Source of the DNA: Desulfuromusa sp.
GTDB taxonomy: Bacteria > Desulfobacterota > Desulfuromonadia > Desulfuromonadales > Geopsychrobacteraceae
Assembly (NCBI GenBank): GCA_016744675.1
Contig: JADGDX010000011.1
Coordinates: forward strand, 1-64,000
Length of the DNA stretch: 64,000 nt
Direction: 5' to 3'
The first letter of the stretch is position 1. Each line of letters opens with the position of its first letter. Below the pieces are notes generated by a model. The model worked only from the letters and a program-made list of their open reading frames with translations, did no database searches and was not told where the DNA came from. Made by a program: the position numbers and the translations under genes. Shown here in pieces: positions 7,234-15,381 of the stretch.

Positions 7234-8317
7234 TCAAACTCCGCTCTTTTTGAAACTTAGCAAGAACCTTTTTATGGGCTCCGTGCAAAGCAATATTTTG
7301 TAACTCATCCAGAGAAAACCAAACGTTTTCCTCTTCGGATATCAAGAATAAGTTTTCAATTTGTTTATAATATATCTCTGATTTCAGACGAAAATGGCTA
7401 TAAACATGCTGAATACAGCCAACATATTTGCCACTTCCCTCGAGGTTCAAATGACCGAGCAACTGCCGTGATTTCTGTTCAGAATCATCCTCTGCAGAGA
7501 TGCTAATGGTTGGAAATTCCCAAAGCCCACCTAAAAAACCATCCACATTGCGACGCCTCACCAGATAACGATCGCCATGATCAATCATCAAAGCCACATC
7601 ATAGCGGGTTGGAGTTTGCTTTGCCACTTGCTTTAATGGCAGTTCTTTCTCTAATCCCAATGCGTTAGCTTGACAAAGTTCAACCAGCGGGCATTCATCA
7701 CAGAGCGGCTTACGTGGGAGACAAACCATCGCTCCCAAATCCATAATTGCTTGGGTAAAATCATGGACATTTTCAACCGGAGTGATCTTTTCAGACCAGC
7801 ACCACAGTTGCTTTTCCGCCTTAGCTGACCGAGGAGGTTCCTGCAGAGCAAAAAGGCGACAAAGCACCCGCCGCACATTGCCATCCAGAATGGGAGCATG
7901 TCGATCAAAAGCTAGAGCAGACACAGCTCCTGCTGTCGAACGCCCCACTCCGGGAAGTTGCTGCAAAGCCTCTGCATCCTCGGGAAAAACACCGTCGAAC
8001 TGTTCCACAACCATCTTCGCTGCAGCGTATAGATTTCTAGCCCGAGAGTAGTAACCCAATCCGGCCCAGAGATCGATCACATCTTCTAAAGGTGCAGCGG
8101 CTAAACTTTCAACGGTTGGAAATCGTACTAAAAAACGTTTGTAATAAGCACTGACTGCGGCCACGGTTGTCTGCTGTAACATCACTTCCGACAACCAGAT
8201 TTTGTAAGGATCACGGGTCTTCCGCCAAGGGAGATCGCGGCCGGAGCAGCCGTACCAATCAAGCAGCAACGAAGAGAAGATAGAGGAATCTGTTTGCAAA
8301 TCGTTCATTTTATCCAT
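7199..8317 (-). CDS. mutY: A/G-specific adenine glycosylase
   Basis: This base-excision repair enzyme removes adenine mispaired with 8-oxoguanine or G. The 372-residue protein has the HhH-GPD catalytic domain with Glu44 (SEVMLQQT) and Asp145 (ILDGNVRRV). The HhH motif is LPGVGRSTAG. The iron-sulfur loop has four cysteines (Cys199-x6-Cys206-x2-Cys209-x5-Cys215). A C-terminal NUDIX-like domain, probably for 8-oxoG recognition, begins near residue 235. The ATG at 8317 touches the end of palindrome repeat 8317-8371 and has no Shine-Dalgarno sequence. The ATG three codons in (8308) is an equally possible start. The 3' end overlaps rnd. Confidence 0.96.
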   Translation of the reverse strand: MDKMNDLQTDSSIFSSLLLDWYGCSGRDLPWRKTRDPYKIWLSEVMLQQTTVAAVSAYYKRFLVRFPTVESLAAAPLEDVIDLWAGLGYYSRARNLYAAAKMVVEQFDGVFPEDAEALQQLPGVGRSTAGAVSALAFDRHAPILDGNVRRVLCRLFALQEPPRSAKAEKQLWCWSEKITPVENVHDFTQAIMDLGAMVCLPRKPLCDECPLVELCQANALGLEKELPLKQVAKQTPTRYDVALMIDHGDRYLVRRRNVDGFLGGLWEFPTISISAEDDSEQKSRQLLGHLNLEGSGKYVGCIQHVYSHFRLKSEIYYKQIENLFLISEEENVWFSLDELQNIALHGAHKKVLAKFQKERSLNVFTPDFDQDR

Positions 8318-8371
8318 GTAGGGGCATGCCCCTGTGCCTGCCCAGGGCGGCCACAGGGGGCCGCCCCTACA
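8317..8371. repeat. GC-rich palindromic repeat, intact copy (TGTAGGGGC family)
   Basis: A 55-bp near-perfect palindrome with ends TGTAGGGGC and GCCCCTACA. Each half also contains CCCCTGTG or CACAGGGG. It fills the gap between hisC and mutY and abuts the mutY start codon. A diverged copy is at 11692-11754. It has no coding capacity; a small dispersed non-autonomous element is likely. Confidence 0.75.
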
Positions 8372-8374
8372 AAA

Positions 8375-9430
8375 TCAACTGGTTTCGATGATTGCTGTCA
8401 GGGCTTGTTCCATCTCTTCGCGGCTACCAATGGAAATCCGTACTCCATGTTTTAACAATGGATCAGAAAAATATCGCACCAGAATTTTGTGATCAAACAG
8501 TCCATCGTAAACACGCTTGCCACACCGGTCACCGGGCTCGGCAAAAATATAGTTGGTGAGCGACGGCTCAACCCGATACCCAATCTTTCTTAGCTCTGCA
8601 CTGAACCAGTCACGCGTTTCACAAATTCGGGACACCGTTGATTGTAAATATTCTTGGTCCTGAAGTGCAGCTGTCGCCGCGACTAATGCTAAGCGGTCAA
8701 GGTGATAATGGTCACGTATTTTATCGAGAGCCGCAATCACCTCAGGGCGCGCAACGGCAAGCCCCAAGCGCATTCCAGCAAGGGAATAACTTTTTGAAAA
8801 AGTTCGTGTCACAACGACATTTTCATATTGTTTCACCAGCTCCATTGCGGACACAGTGGTGAAATCAATATAAGCTTCATCAACCACCAAAATCCCAGCA
8901 CAACGCCCAGCCAATTCTGCAATATAATCATTGTCAAAACCAAAACCAAACGGTGCGTTCGGGCTCGTGAGAAAGAAAATTTTCCCTTCATAACAATTTG
9001 GAAAATCAGCTATCAGACAATCATCTGTCAACCCAAAAGTACGTATTTTTGCCCCTTGAATATCGGCCAACGTTGCATAATATGAATATGAGGGGTGAAC
9101 ATAGGCAACCCCTTCGCCTTCTCCGGCAAAAGCGCGAATCAGATTATTGAGCAATTCGTCTGACCCATTCGCCATAATCACCCAAGAAGGATCAACACCA
9201 TACAGTTCTGCAGCAACACGCCTTGCCTCTTTACTTCCTGCATCAGGGTACTTGCGTAGGTTTTCCCCGCCACGAGACATTTCAGCGATAATCGCCTCTG
9301 CCACTTTCGGTGATGGAGGATAAGGGTTTTCGTTAGTGTTCAGCTTGATCCAACCTTCACCCTCAGGTTGAAACCCGGGAACATAACCAGCCATCTCGGC
9401 AATATTTTTACGTAATGGCAACATATTCAT
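8375..9430 (-). CDS. hisC: Histidinol-phosphate aminotransferase
   Basis: A 351-residue class II PLP-dependent aminotransferase converting imidazole-acetol phosphate and glutamate to histidinol phosphate. The PLP-binding Lys213 lies in [44 protein letters not shown] and VVDEAYIDF are the usual HisC blocks, and the C-terminus has the phosphate-contact Arg in LVRYF and GVRISIG. It is away from other his genes here, between mutY and mqnC, and such isolated copies may also accept aromatic substrates. AAAGGAAAATG supports the start at 9430. Confidence 0.92.
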   Translation of the reverse strand: MNMLPLRKNIAEMAGYVPGFQPEGEGWIKLNTNENPYPPSPKVAEAIIAEMSRGGENLRKYPDAGSKEARRVAAELYGVDPSWVIMANGSDELLNNLIRAFAGEGEGVAYVHPSYSYYATLADIQGAKIRTFGLTDDCLIADFPNCYEGKIFFLTSPNAPFGFGFDNDYIAELAGRCAGILVVDEAYIDFTTVSAMELVKQYENVVVTRTFSKSYSLAGMRLGLAVARPEVIAALDKIRDHYHLDRLALVAATAALQDQEYLQSTVSRICETRDWFSAELRKIGYRVEPSLTNYIFAEPGDRCGKRVYDGLFDHKILVRYFSDPLLKHGVRISIGSREEMEQALTAIIETS

Positions 9431-9445
9431 TTTCCTTTTTCAAAT

Positions 9446-9517
9446 ACCCCCTCACAGTTCCACTATCTATCCTTTCTCCCTTGGGGAGAAAGTGGCCGAC
9501 AGGCCGGATATGGGGGC
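9446..9517. repeat. REP-like palindromic repeat between mqnC and hisC
   Basis: A perfect 9-bp hairpin CTTTCTCCC-ttg-GGGAGAAAG (9472-9492) is followed by GGCC-gaca-GGCC and enclosed by ACCCCCTCA against TATGGGGG. This layout resembles the CCCTCTCCC/GGGAGAGGG dispersed palindromes common in bacterial intergenic regions. Only one copy was seen in this window. Confidence 0.6.
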
Positions 9518-9532
9518 TATTCGCCTTTCAGT

Positions 9533-10597
9533 TTAATAATCTTCCAAAATCTCATATTCCGTCGTTCGCTGTGCCGGGACAAACCCTGCACCACGAACCA
9601 GTTCAACAATATCATCTTGCGTCATTCTGAAAGAACAGCCCGCAGCCGCGACAACATTCTCTTCAAGCATTGTCCCGCCTAAGTCATTGCCACCAAACGA
9701 GAGGGCGACCTGGGCCATGCGTGCCCCTTGCGTCACCCAACTGGCCTGAATATTTTCAATATTGTCGAGCACAATCCGCGAGACAGCCAAGACCTTAAGG
9801 TACTCGATCCCACTCGCCGACTCTCCACCAAGTTCAGTATTGTCGGGCTGAAACGACCATGGGATAAACGCTGTAAAACCACCTGTTCGATCTTGTATTT
9901 CACGAATTCTAAACAGATGCTCTATGATCTCATCGGGCTGTTCGGTGCTACCAAACATCATCGTTGCAGTTGTTCGCATTCCAAGGCGGTGTGCTTCCTC
10001 CATCACCCAAGCCCATTTTTTCCAACCAATCTTGTTCGGAGATATTTCCTGACGAACTCGATCGACCAGAATTTCAGCACCACCACCCGGGACGGAAGCC
10101 AAACCGGAGGCCTGTAAGCGCTGCAAACACTCTTCCATCGTCAAATCAGAAAGCTTTGCGATATGGATCACTTCTGCTGGCGAGAGGGAATGAATCTGAA
10201 CTTGTGGGAAACGTTCTCTGAGCTGCCGAAAGAGATTTTCAAACCAGTCAATATCCAGGGTCGGGTGCAGCCCTCCCTGCATTAACAATTGAGTTCCTCC
10301 GTTATCGACCAGCTCTTGTACTTTGGCAAAGATCGTCTCAAGATCGAGCAGGTAGGCATCATCTGCATCAGCAGAGCGGTAGAATGCACAGAATTTACAC
10401 TGCGATTCGCAAACATTACTGTAATTTACATTGCGATCAACAACAAAAGTCACCCGATTTTCAGGATGCTTCTTCCGCCGAATTTCGTCAGCTAATTTGC
10501 CGACCTGAAGCAGCTCAGCTTCAGTCAACAACCAGAGTGCGTCTTCACGATCAAGCGGCTGCCCTGTTTCTATTTTTCCTTGTATCTCAGAAATCAT
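9533..10597 (-). CDS. mqnC: Cyclic dehypoxanthine futalosine synthase (radical SAM)
   Basis: This radical SAM enzyme of the futalosine menaquinone pathway cyclises dehypoxanthine futalosine. The 354-residue protein has the CxxxCxxC cluster motif at Cys63, Cys67 and Cys70 (NVCESQCKFC) and a downstream PGGGAEIL block. MMFGSTEQPDEIIEHL and FIPWSFQPDNTEL are typical of MqnC rather than CofH or MqnE. It starts three bases after the mqnE stop codon, so the two are probably translationally coupled. The first-stage genes mqnA, mqnB and mqnD are outside the window. Confidence 0.95.
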   Translation of the reverse strand: MISEIQGKIETGQPLDREDALWLLTEAELLQVGKLADEIRRKKHPENRVTFVVDRNVNYSNVCESQCKFCAFYRSADADDAYLLDLETIFAKVQELVDNGGTQLLMQGGLHPTLDIDWFENLFRQLRERFPQVQIHSLSPAEVIHIAKLSDLTMEECLQRLQASGLASVPGGGAEILVDRVRQEISPNKIGWKKWAWVMEEAHRLGMRTTATMMFGSTEQPDEIIEHLFRIREIQDRTGGFTAFIPWSFQPDNTELGGESASGIEYLKVLAVSRIVLDNIENIQASWVTQGARMAQVALSFGGNDLGGTMLEENVVAAAGCSFRMTQDDIVELVRGAGFVPAQRTTEYEILEDY

Positions 10598-10600
10598 CTC

Positions 10601-11680
10601 TCAATAAACTTTCAATTCTTGATAAAGCGTATCTCGCTCCACCGGAGTTTTTCCTGCCTTGCGAATCAGGTTGATAATCCGATCTTTGCCAATCTCTTGT
10701 GGCGAATCAGCTCCAGCATCATGACCAATCTGTTCTTCGATCACAGTCCCATCCAGATCATTGACACCAAAGCAAAGTGCTGTCTGAGCAATTTTCATCC
10801 CCAGCATCACCCAATAGGCTTTGATGTGCTGGAAATTATCCAGATAAATTCGGCTGATCGCAAGGGCTTTGAGAGCATCGACACCACCAACCCCTTTGGC
10901 TCCAGGGACTCTGGTGTTATCCGGCTGAAAAGCAAGAGGGATAAAACTCTGGAAGCCCCCGGTACGATCCTGCAATTCGCGCAGGCGACGCATATGATCC
11001 ACCCGGTCAGAATAATTTTCCAGATGACCAAACAGCATAGTAGCGTTACTTTTTAACCCAGCGTGGTGAACCTGTTCGATAATTTCCAGCCAACGCTCCC
11101 CCGATATTTTTTCAGGACAAATTTTATCCCGCACCTCTTTGTTCAGAATTTCAGCCCCACCGCCAGGCATTGAGCCAAGTCCCGCTTCCTGTAATGCGTG
11201 GATCACCTCAAGTGTCGATGTCTTGCTGATTTTGGAAAAGTAATCAATCTCTACCGCGGTGAACGCCTTTACATGGAGTTGTGGTGAAACCGTCTTAATC
11301 GTACGGACCATATCAAGGTAAAACTCAAACGGAAGACGTGGGTGTAATCCCCCAACAGAATGGATTTCTGTTGCTCCGGCAGCAACGGCCTCTTGTGCTT
11401 TTTTTCGAATTCCATCAAGAGCCAGTGTGTAGCCATCATCCTCCCCTTCTAGCTTGGAAAAAGCGCAGAAGGTACACTGATTTACGCAAACATTGGTGTA
11501 ATTAATATGCCGATTAACATTGAAGTAAACGCGACCACCATTTTTCTTCCGATTCGCTTCCGCCGCCAGCTCACCAATCGCCAGCAGGTCGTTCGATTCA
11601 AACAACGCCATCGCTTCGGCATCGGTGACGCGTTGTTTTTTACTGACTTTATCTGTCAGTGTTTCAAATAAGTTTTTCAT
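10601..11680 (-). CDS. mqnE: Aminofutalosine synthase (radical SAM)
   Basis: A 359-residue radical SAM enzyme joining the 3-[(1-carboxyvinyl)oxy]benzoate product of MqnA to SAM, giving aminofutalosine. The cluster motif is Cys65, Cys69, Cys72 (NVCVNQCTFC). The SVGGLHP, PGGGAEILN, MLFGHLENYSDRVDH and FIPLAFQPDNTRV blocks separate it from its paralogue MqnC next door. It lies upstream of mqnC and 88 bp downstream of the ubiX-like gene. That gap holds a diverged copy of the TGTAGGGGC palindrome. The start at 11680 has only a weak ribosome-binding site. Confidence 0.95.
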   Translation of the reverse strand: MKNLFETLTDKVSKKQRVTDAEAMALFESNDLLAIGELAAEANRKKNGGRVYFNVNRHINYTNVCVNQCTFCAFSKLEGEDDGYTLALDGIRKKAQEAVAAGATEIHSVGGLHPRLPFEFYLDMVRTIKTVSPQLHVKAFTAVEIDYFSKISKTSTLEVIHALQEAGLGSMPGGGAEILNKEVRDKICPEKISGERWLEIIEQVHHAGLKSNATMLFGHLENYSDRVDHMRRLRELQDRTGGFQSFIPLAFQPDNTRVPGAKGVGGVDALKALAISRIYLDNFQHIKAYWVMLGMKIAQTALCFGVNDLDGTVIEEQIGHDAGADSPQEIGKDRIINLIRKAGKTPVERDTLYQELKVY

Positions 11681-11691
11681 ATCGTCACATC

Positions 11692-11754
11692 TGTAGAGGC
11701 AACCCCCTGTGGTTGCCTGTCTTCATTTATGGGCAAGGGCAGGTACAGGGACCG
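11692..11754. repeat. Diverged copy of the TGTAGGGGC palindromic repeat
   Basis: TGTAGAGGCAACCCCCTGTG, then GGTTGCC, then GGGCAGGTACAGGGACCG: the same order of blocks as the 8317-8371 copy but with degraded arms and no closing GCCCCTACA. It lies between ubiX and mqnE. Confidence 0.5.
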
Positions 11755-11768
11755 AATTCTAGTGTTTT

Positions 11769-12368
11769 CTATTTATCACCCCAACGCTTGAACAACTGAT
11801 GCTCGACGCCAAGGTTATCCAATATTTTTCCAACGACAAAATCAACCAGATCGGCCACAGTTTCTGGCTGCTGATAAAACCCAGGCATCGCCGGTAAAAT
11901 GTCTGCTCCAGCTTTAGACAAGCGCAGCAGATTCTCCAAATGAATCTGATTAAACGGAGTTTCACGCGGAACCAATAACAATTTCCTGTTCTCTTTCAAC
12001 GCAACATCGGCAACCCGCTCTAATAAGTTATCCGATAACCCTGCAGCAATTCGCCCTACCGTTCCCATGGAACAGGGGCAAATAACCACAGCATCTGGTG
12101 CACTCGATCCACTGGCAACAGGAACGAAAAAATCATCTATCCCATAATGGGATAAGTTATGTTCTGTGCTGAAATAATCCTTGAGTTGCTGTAAACATTC
12201 TTGTGGCTTTTCTGATGCTTCCAATTTTGCTTCAAAAGCCATCACTTGCCGTCCTGCATTGGTCAACAAAACTGTCACCTTCATTTGCGCACGTAACAAT
12301 TCCTCAACCAGACGCAACCCATAAATAGACCCGGAAGCTCCGGTGATGCCGACAACAATATGATCCAT
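11769..12368 (-). CDS. ubiX: UbiX-like flavin prenyltransferase (menaquinone branch)
   Basis: A 199-residue flavoprotein of the UbiX/Pad family that makes prenylated FMN, the cofactor of a UbiD-type decarboxylase. Signature blocks are the N-terminal VVGITGASGSIYGLRL (FMN phosphate loop), VICPCSMGTVGRIAAGLSDNL and LVPRETPFNQIHLENL. In the futalosine pathway the UbiX-, UbiD- and UbiA-like enzymes handle prenylation and decarboxylation of 1,4-dihydroxy-6-naphthoate. The adjacent ubiA-like gene and mqnEC support that role here. No ubiD is present in the window. Confidence 0.92.
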   Translation of the reverse strand: MDHIVVGITGASGSIYGLRLVEELLRAQMKVTVLLTNAGRQVMAFEAKLEASEKPQECLQQLKDYFSTEHNLSHYGIDDFFVPVASGSSAPDAVVICPCSMGTVGRIAAGLSDNLLERVADVALKENRKLLLVPRETPFNQIHLENLLRLSKAGADILPAMPGFYQQPETVADLVDFVVGKILDNLGVEHQLFKRWGDK

Positions 12369-12410
12369 AACGACCTATTTTCCTTACTACAAAGGACTGT
12401 ATTTCAGTGG

Positions 12411-13286
12411 CTAAGCTAACGCATCAATCAGGGTAAATACAAAAATAGTCACGCTGATATAACCATTCATATTAAAGAAAGCCGCATCCAGCTTTGACAG
12501 ATCGTCAGGCTTAACCAGCAGGTGTTCATAGCCTAGTAATCCCGCGACCACCACAACTCCGGCAACATAAATCCAGCCCAGTCCACTCCCCGGCAAGACC
12601 AGAAGCAGAAAAACCAGCATTAACCCGTGAAAAATTCGCACCAGAAGGAAGGATTTTTCTTTTCCAAGTTTCGATGGGACGGAATGCAATCCATGCTCAA
12701 CATCGTAATCATAATCTTGCAGAGCATAGAAAATATCGAACCCCGAAACCCAGAATAAAACGGCAATGCCCAAAGAGATAACGGGCCAACCCAGATCACC
12801 ACGCAGAGCAACCCAAGCACCAATAGGCGCGGCGGCTAAACACAGGCCAAGGACAACATGAGCAAGATGAGTGAAGCGTTTGCAATAAGCATAAAGGACA
12901 AAGAATGCAACAACAATGGGTGCTAATTTTAAACATAAAGGGTTCAGCATCCAGGCAGAAAAAAAGAAAATAATCAGGGCAACCAAAATAAAAGCACTGG
13001 CTTCAATAACTGAAATCTGTCCAGCAGGGATATGGCGATCTGCGGTGCGCGGATTACCGGCATCAATCTTGGCATCAATCAAGCGGTTCAAACCCATCGC
13101 AGCAGTTCTTGCACCAACCATTGCAACACAAATCCAGAAAACCTGACCTGCCCCCGGAGCCTTCCCACTAGCCAGCGCAGCCAGCACCACCCCCATCAAA
13201 GCAAAGGGGAAAGCAAATATCGTGTGAGAGAATTTAATCATCTCCAACAGGGCTTTTATTTTATCAAAAACTTGTACTTTATCCAT
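12411..13286 (-). CDS. UbiA-family polyprenyltransferase, MqnP-like
   Basis: An integral membrane prenyltransferase with about eight or nine hydrophobic helices. The first Asp-rich motif is NRLIDAKIDAGNPRT and the second is in DIFYALQDYDYDVEHG. Context with mqnE, mqnC and ubiX suggests it attaches the polyprenyl tail to 1,4-dihydroxy-6-naphthoate (MqnP role); ubiquinone-type UbiA is the alternative. The ORF can be extended to 13370, adding 28 residues with three cysteines (CSVTCQGVNC). I prefer the internal ATG at 13286 because the 291-residue product has normal length and leaves a 118-bp divergent promoter region. The upstream ATG does have a GGA at reasonable spacing. Confidence 0.88.
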   Translation of the reverse strand: MDKVQVFDKIKALLEMIKFSHTIFAFPFALMGVVLAALASGKAPGAGQVFWICVAMVGARTAAMGLNRLIDAKIDAGNPRTADRHIPAGQISVIEASAFILVALIIFFFSAWMLNPLCLKLAPIVVAFFVLYAYCKRFTHLAHVVLGLCLAAAPIGAWVALRGDLGWPVISLGIAVLFWVSGFDIFYALQDYDYDVEHGLHSVPSKLGKEKSFLLVRIFHGLMLVFLLLVLPGSGLGWIYVAGVVVVAGLLGYEHLLVKPDDLSKLDAAFFNMNGYISVTIFVFTLIDALA

Positions 13287-13404
13287 GCGAGCAGCGTCCC
13301 TTTTCAGCTTCAATTGACGAAGCGGACAATTTACACCCTGACAAGTCACGGAACAAGGCCTTTCAACCATTTGTTTCCAGCAAGAGCTCTGTTATGATCC
13401 CTTC

Positions 13405-13860
13405 ATGCCCGAACTATTCACCGAATATGGACTTATATCACTTTTTCTTGTCAGTTTCTGCGCATCAACCCTGTTGCCTCTCGGTTCTGAATGGTTACTG
13501 GTTGTCTTGCTCCTACAAGGAAGTCACCCTGCCTCAACCGTCGCAATCGCAACGCTAGGGAATTCTCTGGGGTCGGGCAGTACCTATTTCATTGGCAACT
13601 ATGGCAGTGATTGGGTGGTGAACAAACTTCTTAGAACTGATAAAAAGCACCAACAAAGAGCCGAATCGTGGTTTAACCGCTATGGAAGTTGGACTCTCTT
13701 GCTGGCTTGGCTCCCAGTTATCGGAGACCCTCTCTGTTTTGTCAGCGGAATGCTTAAAACTCCCCTGCTTCGCTTCTCCGTACTCGTGATAGCTGGCAAA
13801 GGGCTGCGCTACTCTGTTCTTGCTCTGTTAACATTGCAAGGCATAGAAAAACTCGGCTAA
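13405..13860 (+). CDS. YqaA-like small membrane protein (SNARE-associated/DedA superfamily)
   Basis: A 151-residue inner-membrane protein with four or five hydrophobic segments. FCASTLLPLGSEWLLVVLL, ATLGNSLGSGSTYFIGNYG and the amphipathic RAESWFNRYGSWTLLLAWLPVIGDPLCFVSG match the YqaA branch of the DedA superfamily. Members of the wider family work in lipid flipping and membrane homeostasis; the exact role here is unknown. It is divergent from the ubiA-like gene and followed after 22 bp by an MFS gene on the same strand. No clear Shine-Dalgarno sequence precedes the ATG. Confidence 0.82.
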   Translation: MPELFTEYGLISLFLVSFCASTLLPLGSEWLLVVLLLQGSHPASTVAIATLGNSLGSGSTYFIGNYGSDWVVNKLLRTDKKHQQRAESWFNRYGSWTLLLAWLPVIGDPLCFVSGMLKTPLLRFSVLVIAGKGLRYSVLALLTLQGIEKLG

Positions 13861-13882
13861 AATATTTTTTGTGAGATATAAC

Positions 13883-15028
13883 ATGCTTTATACCCCTGCA
13901 TTTGCGGCTCTTTTTCTAGCAAATTTACTTATGGTTGCCAGTTTTTCTTCCTTTTTTCTTTTCCCTCTGTTTATTACTGAACATGGGGGAACGCATCAGG
14001 ATATCGGGATCATTATGGGTGCTTTTGCCCTCGCGTCAGCACTTTCGCGCCCTTGGATTTCAGAAATGATCGACCGGATTGGTCGCAAACGCAGCTTTAC
14101 TGTGGGTTGTGTTATTATGACAACCCTACCTCTGACCTATCTGCCATTGCATGGTCCACTTTCTGAGTATTACGTTGCCCTGCTTTTGATTCGGATTATT
14201 CATGGAATTGGCTTGGCTATCTGCTTTACCTCAATCTTCACCTTCATTGTCGATATCATTCCTGTCGGACGCCTCAATGAAGGAATCGGCATGTTTGGCA
14301 CCTCTGGCTTAATCGGAATGGCAATCGGTCCCATGGTCTCTGAACCTATTTTGCAGAACTTTGGCTTTTCCCCTTTTTTCTTGCTCACGGCAGGCTTTGC
14401 TGCAACAGCACTATTACTGCAAATGCCCGTCAAAGACTTGCACCACCAGCAGCCATCAACACTTCAAAAGCTCCCCTCTTTTTTCTCCCTGCTTAAGAAA
14501 CGAAAACAGCTCATCTGTGGAGGACTGGCGCTGTTATTTGGCTTCGGGCTAGCTGCAACGGGAAACTTCATAGCCCCATTTGCCCAAGAACGAGGGCTCA
14601 GCTACATATCACTTTATTATGTCGCTTATTCATGTGCAGCCATCGGAGTCCGTTTTTTTGCCGGAAAACTGGCCGATCGAATTGGAGAAAACCAGATCAT
14701 CCCCTGGGGCCTTTTATTAGCGGCGGGAGGCTTACTTCTGGTTCCGTTGGTTTATGGCAACCTGCTGTTACTAGTTGTTGGTTTCATCTTTGGAATTGGT
14801 CATGGCCTGCTGTTCCCCGCACTCAATGCTATGGCTGTACGCGATGAACCCTATGCGATCCGCGGCAAAGTCATCGGGATTTTTACTGGCGGCATTGATA
14901 CCGGGGTTTTCTGTGGGGCTTTCATTCTGGGAATGATCGGTGAGAGCACAGGCTTCACAGCCTTGTTTCTTTGTGCCGGAGGAATTCTCCTGAGCGGGCT
15001 CTATGTGTTTCGTTTAAGACCTATCTAA
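13883..15028 (+). CDS. MFS transporter
   Basis: A 381-residue major facilitator with 12 predicted helices. The loop 2-3 signature is SRPWISEMIDRIGRKRS and a second half-signature is AGKLADRIGENQ. The substrate is not deducible. The track starts at GTG 13871, but GTGAG at 13871-13875 is itself a good Shine-Dalgarno sequence for the ATG at 13883, so that ATG is preferred. It is probably co-transcribed with the YqaA-like gene and ends 53 bp before the convergent end of flgJ. No obvious terminator is visible in that gap. Confidence 0.85.
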   Translation: MLYTPAFAALFLANLLMVASFSSFFLFPLFITEHGGTHQDIGIIMGAFALASALSRPWISEMIDRIGRKRSFTVGCVIMTTLPLTYLPLHGPLSEYYVALLLIRIIHGIGLAICFTSIFTFIVDIIPVGRLNEGIGMFGTSGLIGMAIGPMVSEPILQNFGFSPFFLLTAGFAATALLLQMPVKDLHHQQPSTLQKLPSFFSLLKKRKQLICGGLALLFGFGLAATGNFIAPFAQERGLSYISLYYVAYSCAAIGVRFFAGKLADRIGENQIIPWGLLLAAGGLLLVPLVYGNLLLLVVGFIFGIGHGLLFPALNAMAVRDEPYAIRGKVIGIFTGGIDTGVFCGAFILGMIGESTGFTALFLCAGGILLSGLYVFRLRPI

Positions 15029-15081
15029 ATTGTACAGCTAAAAAGTGACCAACCTCAAAGAAACTTCCTCTGAACTTGAAA

Positions 15082-15381
15082 CTAATCCTTCATCAATTGC
15101 TGCATCATCATATCAGCCAAGCCGATGCCGCCTTGCTGAGCCGTGATTTTAGCTGCCTCCAAGTCTTGCATTTGAGCATAAATATCATCAGCATTGCCAC
15201 GCTGAATCAATCCGTCATCAGGAATCGTTTTTCGCATCTCTTTAAACATCTGCTGAATAAATATCGCCTCAAATTGCTGTGCTGACTCTCTCAACTTATC
15301 AGCATTCTGCCCTTTGTGAGGCTTGGATGGCGCTGGTGTTGCCTGACTGAGAAGCGCGGAAGAATCAATTCTAGGATCCAT
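15082..15381 (-). CDS. flgJ: FlgJ rod-binding protein, short form without muramidase
   Basis: A 99-residue protein with the rod-binding N-terminal domain (SAQQFEAIFIQQMFKEMRKT, then DIYAQMQDLEAAKI). The C-terminal peptidoglycan hydrolase domain found in the enterobacterial protein is absent. Such short FlgJ forms are normal in many deltaproteobacteria, which use a separate hydrolase. It acts in the periplasm as a rod cap or scaffold. The ATG overlaps the flgI stop by one base. It is the last gene of the flagellar cluster. Confidence 0.88.
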   Translation of the reverse strand: MDPRIDSSALLSQATPAPSKPHKGQNADKLRESAQQFEAIFIQQMFKEMRKTIPDDGLIQRGNADDIYAQMQDLEAAKITAQQGGIGLADMMMQQLMKD

